Positions 45,567 through 57,181 of a stretch of 64,000 nucleotides of DNA are shown one piece after another (position 1 is the stretch's first letter; the number at the start of each line of letters is the position of its first letter). Position numbers and translations under genes: made by a program. The notes beneath the pieces were generated by a model. It had not been told where the DNA came from, searched no databases, and saw nothing but the letters and a program-made list of their open reading frames with translations. Origin of the DNA: Udeniomyces pyricola (lineage: Eukaryota; Basidiomycota; Tremellomycetes; Cystofilobasidiales; Mrakiaceae); NCBI GenBank assembly GCA_039545295.1, contig BCIK01000003.1, forward strand, positions 1 to 64,000. The letters run 5' to 3'.

Positions 45567-48130
45567 TCAAGACCGTTTGCCAAGGGCACCGGAGATGGCT
45601 CCCTTGATGGCGTTCTGACCCATATTGGCAAGGACACCTGCCAATTGTCGACCGGTTTCTACAAGCAAGATAAAGAAAGAAAAAAAAAACAATGACAAAA
45701 AAACGAAACGAGATCAAGATTGAGAGAATAGGAAAAGAGGAAAGCGACGAGGAAAACAGTCAGTGGAACTTGTCCGTGCATGCATCATACGAAACGGCAT
45801 CAAGGCGAATAGACATGAGACCAACCGAGAGTCTTAACACCGTTGCTGACGACTGAGCTGAGAGGAGGAAGCATAGAGGTTGAACCAGGAGTAGATCCGC
45901 CCGATTCTATGTGGCAAGAAGAGTTAATGAAAAGAAACCCCGATTGGATGTCAGCGAAAAAGAAAAGAAAAAAACAACAACATCTTGGAAGCTGTCAAGA
46001 GCGATTCCAAAATACGCAGAGAAAATAACGGAGATGTAGAATCAAACCGAGAACGGACCCTTCATGAGCAATCCCTTGAGGCCATCGAGTTCCTCCAAGA
46101 CATCCATTCCCATACTCCTAACCCATCTCACCGTCGGATTCTCGGTCCTAAACATCTTTTCCAAACTATCCGTCGCTGTCAAGACGGCTTGGTTCTGGAT
46201 CCACCTCTCACGTTCGTATCCCTTGAGGCTGACCATGCTCCCGAGATCGCCACCCACGCAGACGGCTTTCTCAAGATGGCCGACGAGGGACCGAACGTCG
46301 GCGAGACCCATGTTGAGGCCCATGCCGGCGTGGGGATGAACGGTGTGAGCGGCATCTCCGACGAGAGCTACCCGGGGTGAGACGTAGGATTCAGCGTGCG
46401 AATATGCGAGCGGGAACGACGCTGTCATGCCGGGTTGGAAGGAAAGGACCATAGGTGGGACGAGATGGAACCCTTTTGGAGGAATCCCGTGAGGCGAAGC
46501 TGGATGAAGGAGGGAAAGGGGAGAGTGAGGGGTAATAGTTTGAGAAGAGGTCTCGATGAGGGAGATGGTTGACATGACTTCGGCGTGCGTGATGGGTTGG
46601 GAAGGATTCAGCTGATGCGCTTCGAGAACTCGAGAGAGCAGATGCTTGACACCGTGTTCGGGCAATCGGAAGCATGCGTTGATCATCAGAGCGAGTGTCT
46701 CCTCAGGGAGGGACTTGACGGCGAGTGAAAGTTCGGGTGGATTGATGTGCCATGCGAGGGAGGCTTGGTCGTTGGTCAAAGGAAGGAACGCGAGGGGACC
46801 AGAAGGAAGGAAACGCTGGAAAGCGGTGTGAGTATGGGGTGTGGGAGGCGTCGGATAGGGGTTGTGGGTGAGGATGGAGACGATCGTGTGAGTGTTGTAG
46901 GAGTGTCCGTGAGAGTCAATACCAGCGAATTTGCGAACAGGCGATCGAAGACCATCGGCACCGATCTGAGGATGGCGTCAATCAAGAAATTAGGTAGATG
47001 TTGATAAAGATAGGCCACGTTATTCAAACGATAGAGCAGACGTGAGGTATGAAAATGGCTAGTAAGCTCGCTTCTTTATGTTCAAGGCTCGATATCGGAC
47101 TCCAAAATCACGTACCACGAGCCTCGCCTTCACTTCCTTCCCACCGCTCAGCTTAACCGTCGGCCACTCGTCCTTGCCACCCTCTACACGTTCAATATCC
47201 TCGACTCGAGTGCTGCCCAAGAGATCGACGGAGGTCGCCGATTGGCGAATGAGTTTGAGCAGTGAGTGCTGAAGATTGAGGTTCTCAACAAGGGTTGCCA
47301 TGTGAGAGGGACGGGGCGCGGTGAACGTCATCCTCGAAGGTGTCAGTGAGTCCCAGACCTACAGTTGATTGTCAGGGTAAGACAAATGGGATGAAGAGGT
47401 AGGTTAGATCGGACATAGAGGGTGACCGCCAAACGTCAGCTCTCGAATCAGTCATCTTGATCGAGAGCCGTTTCGAAGAAAGTCAAGGACGATACCTGCA
47501 TCTCCTCGATAGGTCCCAGACGCGTTCGGTTCACATGCTGCCACGCTCCGATATCTGCCGATCGGCAGTCAGAAACAAAGAAGAAGCCGACATGAGCTGG
47601 TGCATATTCAACGGACGCAGTCCAGTCTTTTTCCCAAGAAATTTCGTTCCCAGCACGATAGACCGATGATGCGTACCTGATAGCCAAGCTCGATTCTCGT
47701 TAGTGACAGATGAGATACGATTACTCCAGATTCGATCCTGTGGTTGCCAGTGCTCGATCTTGGTCAGGTCGGAAGCCTCGATGAGACAGGTCTTGAGGTG
47801 TGAGGTCGATGGCTTCGTCCCTGTTTAACCGAGAAGCAGTCAGCGGACAGATGGACGCTGAGCATGTCATCAATCGCGTACGATCCACCGAAAGCCATCA
47901 TGGAGAGTACGTTGACTTAAGAGACGTACTGATCCCCAGAACTAGCCAGAGTGGGAGGACTCACCCAGCGAGGCAGCGAGAGCAAGACCAGAGATACCAC
48001 CTCCGATGACAACGACGTCGTAGGCGGGGGGAGAAGAGGGCGACGAGGAAGCCGCGGCGGTGGTTGAGACGGCTGCCGTCGCGTAGGACCTGACGAGGTG
48101 TTGACGAATGGCAACTCGGGCAAGAAGCAT
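45567..48130 (-). CDS. COQ6: Ubiquinone biosynthesis monooxygenase Coq6, 563 aa
   Basis: FAD-dependent aromatic-ring hydroxylase of coenzyme Q synthesis, on the matrix side of the mitochondrial inner membrane. Exons: 47965-48130, 47677-47820, 47496-47554, 47116-47358, 46059-46965, 45826-45906, 45567-45658 (1,692 nt). The N-terminus MLLARVAIRQHLVRSYAT is a typical import sequence. The FAD-binding motif VVVIGGGISGLALA, the second flavin motif GADGLRSPVRKFAG, and GDAAHTVHPHAGMGLNMG are all intact. The C-terminal ~60 residues after LDGLKGLLMK come from two short exons and add a Ser/Gly-rich linker plus a helix (QLAGVLANMGQNAIKGAISG). The donor at the exon 5 end is GTCCGT; if it is not used, translation stops six codons later, giving a conventional-length protein. 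It shares its upstream region with pyruvate carboxylase. Confidence 0.93.
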
Positions 48131-49181
48131 GGTGAGAACGGTGAGTGGGAGAGCGAGACGTTGGGAGGGATCGGAATTCCATTGCGGGAGCGGGAGGATT
48201 CACGGCGAGTCGCTTCTGGTTCGACTTTGCCGTTACGTATACGCGTCACGTATATACGTCACGTCACGTATGTCGTCGTCTCGACGTTATGAGTTTGACC
48301 TCGCGACGTACTGTTCGATTGAGAAATTGATATGACCACAAGAGCAACACGTGACTGCAAGAGTGAGAAATATGCTCGATGGTAAAAATGAAAAGGAGAA
48401 AATGTAGTAGACGTAATTCAATTCGACATTTGTCGACGCACACAGCCCAGCTAGCCTGACCGATCAAGGGCCCGCCCAGCTGATCAGGCCCGGCTGTATA
48501 TTATGTAGGCCAGCGTGAATGTATTACGTACATACGACGTAGCGCGTAGCTAGCTTGGATGTGCATGCATGGTACTGCATGATATCATGATTGAATGACT
48601 CGATGTTTGAGATGATCCGCCATATATATATTCGGCCGGATGAGAAACCGACGACAATGATATCGCAGACGATATAATAATTACATACCAAAAACCCGGG
48701 ACATATCGGGTCGAGGTGTGTGCAGTGTGGGATTGAGTGTTTGGTGGGGAATCGAGGGGTCTCCAAAGCTGGAGAAAAGGATTGATGACTCATGAGCAAG
48801 TCGGGACGGAAAGTGGAAGGAGTCCGAAGGCGGATGGATATGTCTGGATGGCAAATTGTATGGTGTATGAAAAAAGCGATAGGGCACTGACACCGGAGTG
48901 ATGATGAACCGCAAGAGTCCATCGATCAGTCCATCAAAATCCACTCTGGGCCAAGCCCACCCGGTCTAGCCGAGCGCGCGGAAGGGCGATCGCCGAGCAC
49001 TGTTGGCTCTCTCTCTCCCTCTTTCTCGCTCTCGCTCCAAGAAATCAGCCCTCTTGCATTCATCATCATCATTATCATCCCCCCCCATCCTCATCCTCAT
49101 CCCAACGTTTCCTCTGCCTTGAGCCTCATCCTCCAACACCCACCTACCCCATCCACATTTCCCTGTCCTACTATCACTATC
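48131..49181. other. Divergent promoter region: COQ6 / pyruvate carboxylase
   Basis: 1,051 bp between two start codons in opposite directions. The COQ6-proximal 150 bp holds clustered ACGTCA words. Further right are TACGTACATACGACGTAG-type DNA near 48527-48545, GCATGCAT-like words at 48558-48572, ATATATAT at 48622-48631, and CATCAT repeats near 49058-49075 just before the carboxylase. No ORF is supported. Confidence 0.55.
48244..48269. promoter_or_regulatory. Cluster of ACGTCA / GCGTCACGT words (CRE-like) upstream of COQ6
   Basis: Overlapping ACGTCA at 48256-48261 and 48261-48266, plus GCGTCACGT at 48244-48252, 114-136 bp upstream of the COQ6 start codon. ACGTCA is the half-site of ATF/CREB-type bZIP factors. 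Function is inferred only from motif density. Confidence 0.35.
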
Positions 49182-52100
49182 ATGGAGTCCATAACACCCA
49201 TCGAGGCCTGGACAGCTCACCTCGGAGGCATGGACAAGTCGCTTCCATGTACCTATTCATCTCGATCTTGCTCTCTCTTTCCAATCACCCTTTGGCCTCC
49301 CTCTCCCTTTCTTTCTCTCTGCCCTTCCCACCCTTGCCCCCTTGCAACTTCACCCTGCCTTAGCCTCCCGAGTCTGCATACATGCTCTTCCTCATCCTTC
49401 TTCTCGCTGACACGCCTTCCATCTTCGTTCTCTTGCGCGCTCAGCCACCCCTGGCACTCCCTCCCACACGTTAGTTCCATCTCTCACGTCATCCCATGGC
49501 CTTATCCGTTCCATCTCCAATTCCTTTCGAATCAATCCGATTACTCTAGCCTGACTCCGTCTCTCGCCTGACTTCTTCACCCATTCCGTCACATATATCC
49601 ATACGCCCCCTCCTTGCTCGCTTTATCGCCCTCGCTATTCTTAACACCATCACAGCATCCAGAACATCCGCAAGAAGGCTGGCGGGGCCGGTCCCCTCAA
49701 GAAGCTCCTTGTCGCCAACCGAGGAGTGAGTGTTGCCTCCTTTGGTTTCCCTTTGCCTGCTCTCGCGCTCTTTCGTCGCCTCGCCTGCGGGATCACCGAC
49801 TCGGTGTCATTCTTCCTTCGGATCATCCGGCCGAGGTTCATCCTAGAGGCCTATCTTACTGATCACGAAAATTCATCTCTCTGTGCTTCGAATGGACGCT
49901 TTAGGAAATCGCCATTCGAATCTTCCGAACTGCGTGAGGATGCATCTCCCTTTCTTCACGTCAATCCATTTATGCATCACGTTAACTCCAGCATCTGGGC
50001 TGACATCCGGATCTCTTGCCTTTGAACTAGCCATGAGCTCGCTATGACGACCGTCGCCATCTACTCCTACGAGGATCGACTAGGAGCCCACAGGCACAAG
50101 GTCAGAGCTCCGACCATCGCATCCTTGGCATGCCTTCTTCGAACATCTAGCCACAACGGCCCGCCTGTCTGACTTGGCTGACCCTGTATCCCTTCCAATC
50201 TAGGCTGACGAAGCGTACCAAGTCGGAAAGGGTCTTACCCCGGTCGCAGCCTACTTGGCTCAGGACGACATCATCCGAATCGCGCTCGAGCATGGTGTCG
50301 ACATGATCCACCCTGGGTGAGCTTGGCCGTCTAATAGCTTATATCACCAGTTCCTGGCGCTTCTTTCCTTGGCTAATGCTGACAATTTCCCCTGAAACCC
50401 CATCCCCGGATCTCCAACGTAGTTACGGTTTCCTGAGTGAGAACGCCGAATTTGCCCAAAAGTGCAAGGACGCCGGCATCATCTTCATTGGACCCGATCC
50501 CAGAGTCATCGCCGGTTTGGGTGACAAGACGACTGCCAGGAGCCTTGGTAAGTTTGGACGTATTATGTCTAGCTTGGCTATACAAGCCTTACTCTTATGT
50601 CATGGTTTGCTTACCATTCTATCGTGCCTCCTAATCATCCAGCGCAATCCGTCGACGTTGCAGTCGTTCCCGGAACGCCCGGTCCTGTTGAGAAGTGGGA
50701 TGACGCCGCTGCGTTCACGCAAGAGTTTGGTTTCCCAGTCATCATCAAGGCTGCTTTCGGTGGAGGAGGCAAGGGTATGAGGATCGTTCGGGAGCAGTCG
50801 GAGATGAAGGAGGCCTTTGAGCGGGCGACGAGCGAGGCCAAGAGTGCTTTCGGCGATGGAACCGTCTTCATCGAGAGTCAGTGGAACCTTCCTTCATCAG
50901 ACCCGCTGTTTCGGTGCTTAGATGGATACTTTAGGAGGTCCAAGCCAAACTACGTCACTGACTTGACGCTTACTGCTTCCAGGGTTCTTGGACCACCCGA
51001 GGCACATTGAGGTCCAGGTCATTGGTGACGGCGAGGGCAACATGGTCCACCTCTTTGAGCGAGATTGTTCCGTCCAGCGACGACACCAGAAGGTAAGTCT
51101 TGAACTAGTCTTGTGCTCTGACGCTCACGCCAAGCATTAGGTTTGAACAAAGCTCACGTTACGTATCTTGTCGCTTGTTAATTTCCCCTTCATCCGCTCT
51201 TCATTCTTTCTCCAGGTCGTCGAAGTTGCCCCTGCACCTCATCTTCCCGAGGAGATTCGACAGTCCCTCTTCAAGGACGCCATCACTATCTGCAAGAAGA
51301 TTGGCTACTCCAACGCCGGTACCGTCGAGTTCCTAGTCGACCAACAGATGCGAACCGCTTTCATCGAAGTCAACCCCCGAGTTCAGGTCGAGCACACCAT
51401 CACTGGTTTGTATTGCTTTTTGTCTTTTCACAGATTTCAAGCTATCTGAACCATGACGCTGACTTCGCCATCGAACGTGCGTCGTCCACAAAACAGAGGA
51501 GATCACTGGCATCGACATTGTCGCCGCCCAGATCCAAATCGCTGCGGGAGCCTCGCTCAACTCGCTCGGCCTCACGCAGAATAACATCTCTAAGCGAGGC
51601 TTTGCCATTCAGTGCCGAGTTACGACTGAGGATGCCGCTAACGGTTTCCAGCCCGACACCGGAAAGATTGAGGTTTACCGATCGTCGGGTGGAAATGGTG
51701 TGCGATTGGACACGTCTTCTGGATTTGCCGGGGCTCAGATCACAGTACGTTCTCCTTTCGTGCTTGAGGCGCCACCGAGAGCAGACGAATTATCGGTCAT
51801 GTCCGTTCGATGATTTGACACTGATTGCATCGTGGCTTGTCCTTCGCTTTCTCTAGCCTCACTACGACTCGCTTCTTGTCAAGGTCTCATGCAGCGGAGC
51901 AACCTACGAAGTTGCCCGAAGGAAGATGCTCCGAGCTCTTGTCGAGTTCCGAATCCGAGGAGTCAAGGTCCGTTACATCATCGTTTACCATCGCAAACTC
52001 TCTTGTCTCGAAAGTGGATTCCTGCGCGTGGAAATTGACATTCGACATTTTACGTTCCTTTGATCCTCTCTTCATTGCCCTCAACCAGACCAACATTCCC

Positions 52101-55100
52101 TTCCTCTTCCGTCTCTTGACGCACGACGTCTTTGTCTCGGGCAAGACCTGGACGACGTTCATCGATGACACGCCCGATCTTTTCAAGCTCGTTTCGTCCC
52201 AGAACCGAGCTCAGAAGTTGCTTTCTTACCTCGGTGACATCGCCGTCAACGGATCTTCTATTCTTGGCCAGAGCGTGCGTCCCTCTACCATTGTATTGAT
52301 TGTTTGTGTGTCATCAAGAGCTCTAAAGCAAAAATGTTCTTGACTGATCCAAATTCCACCCCTGCTCGCCTCCCCTTCTTCTTTTGTCTTCTCGAGTGTA
52401 GGGTCCTCCCGGTTTGACTGAGGAGGCCGTCATCCCTACTTTCTACTCCAAGGACGATCCGACCAAACCAATCGACACGAGCAAGCCCTGTCTCACCGGT
52501 TGGAGGAACATCATCGTCAACGAAGGCCCCGAAGCCTTCGCCAAGGCTATTCGAAACTACAAGGGATGCGTGAGTGGCATTGGAACTCAACCCGTCGCGA
52601 TTTGATCTCAAGACTCGACTGTGGTTCTCATGTCTTTTTGTTCCCGTTTCCTCTCTGTCGCCAATTCAGCTCATCATGGACACCACCTGGCGAGACGCTC
52701 ATCAGTCGTTGCTCGCTACCCGACTTCGAACGATCGACATGGCCAACATCGCCCGAGAGACCTCGCACGTTCTCCAGAACGCTTACTCGCTCGAGTGCTG
52801 GGGTGGCGCTGTACGTGTTGCATGATTCCGACCACGACCCAGATGTGTACCGAGGCGATGTCGGGCTAAATCAATCCATTGTTGCCCTTGTTCATCATCT
52901 CAGACCTTCGACGTTGCCATGAGGTTCCTTCACGAGGATCCTTGGGAGCGACTCGTACGTAATTTGCTGCTCCGTTTCTATTCTATGTCCTCAATGCATC
53001 TCCAGGAACAGGAATCTAACAACGTTTCATTATTCTGTCTTGTCTTCTTCCTTGCAGCGTACCCTCCGAAAGCTTGTGCCCAACATTCCCTTCCAGGCCC
53101 TCGTCCGAGGTGCCAACGCTGTTGGTTACACCTCGTACCCGGACAACGCCATCTATGAGTTCTCTAAGCGGGCCGTTGAGAACGGACTCGATATCTTCCG
53201 AGTCTTCGAGTACGGTCCCTTTTCTTCTACTGTTTTGCTTGCCTAGAGATCGAATATTTGCTTGTTTCTTCACATTATCCTGATCAGCACTAACGACCTT
53301 GCCTTCACTTCTTAGCTCGCTCAACTACATCGAGAACATGAAGCTCGGTATCGATGCCGCCAAGAAAGCTGGAGGTGTCGTCGAAGCTGCCATCTGCTAC
53401 TCGGGTGATTTGGCCGACCCGAAGAAGACGAAGTACACGCTCGAGTACTACCTCGACCTGACGGACCAGCTTGTCAAGGAGGGAATCCACGTTCTTGGCA
53501 TCAAGGACATGGCGGGTCTGTTGAAGCCTGCCGCCGCGACTCAGTGCGTTAGATCTCGTCATTGACTTTACAATCATGGGGCGAAACGACTATTGACTAA
53601 TGTTGTACCTTCTTCTCTGATGGTTTGCAGGCTTATTGGCGCGATCCGAAAGGCCCACCCGGACCTCCCCATTCACGTTCACTCGCATGACACTGCGGGA
53701 ATTGCCGCTGCGAGCATGCTTGCGTGCGCTGCCGCCGGAGCCGATGTCGTTGACGTTGCGATCGATGGTACGTATACCGTTGGCTTTGCTTACCAATTGA
53801 ACCGATCAAGCTGAGCTGATGTCGGATCCGATTGCTGTCCATAGTCCTTTCGGGTCTCACTTCCCAGCCCGCCATGGGAGCCGTCTGTGGTGCTCTCGAG
53901 CAGTCGGTGCGTTGCTTCTCGAAGATCACTTTTCATCCTTTACAATCAGCGCTTGCCGCCCTTTATTTCAAAGACTAAATTGTCTGATTGTATCACGTAT
54001 ATCCTCCCTGGTCCTTCTCATCTGACCGGTACGACTTCTGTCGTCCACCCCTTCTAGAACCTCGGTACCGGTATCCGCCACGAAGACATCACTCTCCTCA
54101 ACGAGTACTGGACTCAGGTCCGACAGCTCTACCAGTGCTTCGAGGCGAACGTTCGAGCGTCCGACTCGGGAGTCTTTGACCACGAGATGCCTGGAGGGTG
54201 AGTGCTTCTAGTGGTTCTTGTTTTTCTTCATGCACGGGCTGCAATCTCACATGACTTTATCTCTGATCTTGCCCAATCCGACCACTATGGAATTCCAGGC
54301 AATACACCAACCTCCAATTCCAGGCATCCCAGCTCGGTCTTGGAACCCAATGGGCCCAGATCAAGAAGAAGTACATTGAAGCTAACCAGCTCTGTGGTGA
54401 CATCATCAAGGTCACGCCCTCGTCCAAGGTCGTTGGAGACTTTGGTAAGGAACCCTCTTTTTTCTGTCGTTTTTTTACGGGTTTAACTGAGGTCCGAGTG
54501 AGCTGTGTGTTTATGAAAGCTAACCGTGCTTCTATCGCTCTGGGTCGTCTATCTTGTCTTGTTCCTTTGAACGTTATCAGCTCAATTCATGGTTTCCAAC
54601 AAGCTTTCAAAGCAAGACGTTCTCGACCGAGCCTCTCAACTGGACATGCCCGAATCGGTTGTCGAGTTCTTCCAAGGTCACCTCGGTCAGCCGTTCGGCG
54701 GATTCCCTGAGCCTCTGCGAAGCGACATCATCCGAGACCGACCCCGAATCGATAAGCGACCGGGTTTGACGATGGCGCCGCTCGACTTCAAGAAGATTAA
54801 GGCGGACTTGAGGGAGAAGTACGGCAAGAACATCACGGATGCCGACGTCAACTCGTATGCCATGTACCCTAAGGTAAGCCTGGAGCGATGTGTCTTTTTT
54901 TGTTGTTGTTTCTTTCTCTGCGTTTGCATCAGTGGATCGTTCTTTCACTTCACATTGCTGTCGAACGATGGCTGAAAATCCATTCACTGCATTTTACCAG
55001 GTCTTTGAAGAGTTCCGAACCTTCATTGAGAAGTACGGAGACCTGAGGTATGTCCTGTTCTATACTTAAGCTTATCTTTTGGCACATCTCTTGTTAAATT

Positions 55101-55970
55101 GGGGCCCGATTGCCTCGCCTGGACAACTACGTAATCGATGACATTGCTGACTCTCACTTTGCTCCTGGCTCGATCCTTCTGGCCTTGTCCCTGCCCGCTC
55201 GTTTGCCATCTAAACAGTGTCGTCCCGACCCGATTCTTCCTCGCCAAGCCCAAGATTGGAGAGGAGATGCACATCCAGATTGAGCAGGGCAAGATGCTCA
55301 TCATTAAGCTTCTCGCTGTGGGACCCATCGACCTCGACAAGGGAACTCGAGAGTGCTGTACGTATTGACATTGACGACCTATTCTTTTCCTTTGGCTCTT
55401 GAACGAGAATCCAGTTCCCTTTTTCTGAAGATTATGGCAACTGATCATCGTGTGCATTTGATTTTCTCCCAATCCGCGTGCCTTTGCTTGCCTATCAACT
55501 GATGCAGTCTTTGAGCTCAACGGCGAAGTCCGAGCTATCGTCGTCGAGGACCGAGACGCCGCGATCGAGCACGTCGCGAGGGAGAAGGCAACTAAGGAGC
55601 CGGGATCCGTCGGCTCGCCCATGGCGGGTGTCGTCATTGAGGTTCGAGTCAAGGAGGGTCAGCTTGTCAAGGCCGGAGATGTAAGCTTTCTCGTTTTTTC
55701 TTCTCGTTGGCCTCTTGATGTGCTCCAAATTGGATACCGGAATGCCGATCGTAGCAGCAGTAGCTGATACCATTTCCTGTCTTTTTTTATGTTCCTTTCC
55801 CTCTCTTGCTCTGTGTGGCTTTCGAACCAAATCAGCCTCTCGTCGTTCTCAGCGCGATGAAGATGGAGTCCGTCGTGTCGTCCCCAGTTTCGGGCCATGT
55901 CTCGCGCGTCTTGGTCGACCAGAACGACAGCATCGGCCAGGGTGACTTGGTCGTGGAGATCAAGCACTAA
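49182..55970 (+). CDS. PYC: Pyruvate carboxylase, about 1,184 aa, 26-27 exons
   Basis: Biotin enzyme that carboxylates pyruvate to oxaloacetate; cytosolic in most fungi. Exons: 49182-49237 (tentative), 49656-49725, 49905-49933, 50031-50100, 50204-50316, 50423-50547, 50643-50876, 50983-51092, 51216-51405, 51497-51744, 51857-51967, 52089-52274, 52402-52569, 52670-52810, 52904-52954, 53058-53209, 53316-53543, 53631-53767, 53845-53906, 54058-54197, 54299-54444, 54581-54873, 55001-55047, 55218-55357, 55508-55680, 55836-55970. Biotin carboxylase: [54 protein letters not shown]. Carboxyltransferase: [36 protein letters not shown], and the DEMPGGQYTN-like HEMPGGQYTN. Biotinyl domain: SPMAGVV and the biotinylated lysine in SAMKMESVV. 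All junctions from exon 2 on are in phase. Only the first exon and its GTCGCT donor are uncertain. Confidence 0.97.
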
Positions 55971-57181
55971 ACTCCTTTCGAGGTTCGTTGCGCAATTAGA
56001 TAGCCTATTCATCCAACTTGACTTGGGGTCAGAGGATTGTTGGCATCTCCTGGATGTACTGCAGCCGACAACTCACTCCTGTTTTCCCTTTTTCGCTTCA
56101 TCTTGTTCTTCCATTCCTTAGTTTCTCCGCCTCGCTCCCCCTTTTTGACCACTTTCTTCTTGCCTCGACGAAGGAGTGACGTCTTATCTCGTCCTTTCGC
56201 TTAGAGCTTTTTTGTTCTTGTTCTGTTTTATTTTTTATACATAATATATCACTCCTCTCTTTTCCTCCTCGCCTCGTATCGTTTCGTCTGTCTGTCTGTC
56301 TACCTGGTTTCCTTCTCTCTCTTTCCTTTCGTGTTGGTACTCTATCGGTGTCTGTCCTCTTGCTCTCTCGATCGTCTCGCTTCGTTTCGGTAGTACCACT
56401 AGTTTTAGACCATCTGGTCTCTTCCTCCCCTCCACCTTCCTCTATCTCTGGCGGGTTTTTCTTATTTCTTTGTGTTTCCTTGGCGTTCTTTGTAGATTCC
56501 ATCGAAAAAAAAAAGAAAAAGAAAAGACACGCGTTCTATAAAGTGAAGCCAGTCTGGGAACGATCACACTCAAGTGGATATACGTAACGAGATGAGGTTT
56601 TGGTGAATCCACTATACAGCGCCCATCAGGATTGGTTTCGATCTGTGAACATCGTAACTTGAGCGCGCACGCATCTGAAGGTGGCAGAGACGACAGAGGT
56701 CGGGTTGGTCGGGGTTCTTTTTTTTTTTTGGACATGAGGTATCATTGAATTCGTGAAGAGCGTTGAGTCGGCTAGACTAGAGAGGGAGAGGACGAGTGGA
56801 AATTGTTTGACAAAGCAAGGAAGGAGACAAAGAAAGAAAGAAGGAAACGACGATCGAAGGATCAGGTCGATGATCAGAGACTAGACTGAATTGAACTACC
56901 CTACTCCCTGCACAGGGCCACTTGAAAGGGGGGGGGGGGGAATGGAGGGCAAAGAAAGAGAAAGGGGGAGCTGGTCGAGGGAGAGGGAGAGGAAGTCAAG
57001 TCTGGAAAGCGAGGCGGTAGCGATGGAAGAAGGAGAAGAAAAGAGGGAAGAATTTGAGACATGAAAGAAAAAGAAGGAGAAAAAAAAAAACGAAACCCCA
57101 TCAACGCCTTCTCGAACGGTTCTCCCTCCATCCATCCATCCATCCATCCATTCATATTCATTTTTTTTTCTTCCTCTTTTC
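55971..57181. other. Intergenic between two convergent genes
   Basis: 1,211 bp with the 3' flank of pyruvate carboxylase (CT-rich to 56480), an A-rich run at 56504-56526, a T-run at 56718-56729, a G-run near 56929-56940, and a (CCAT)n repeat beside the stop codon of the FYVE-protein gene. No supported ORF. Confidence 0.5.
57127..57152. repeat. (CCAT)n microsatellite
   Basis: About six CCAT/TCCA units, roughly 30 bp downstream of the stop codon of the Vac1-type gene (minus strand). Confidence 0.8.
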
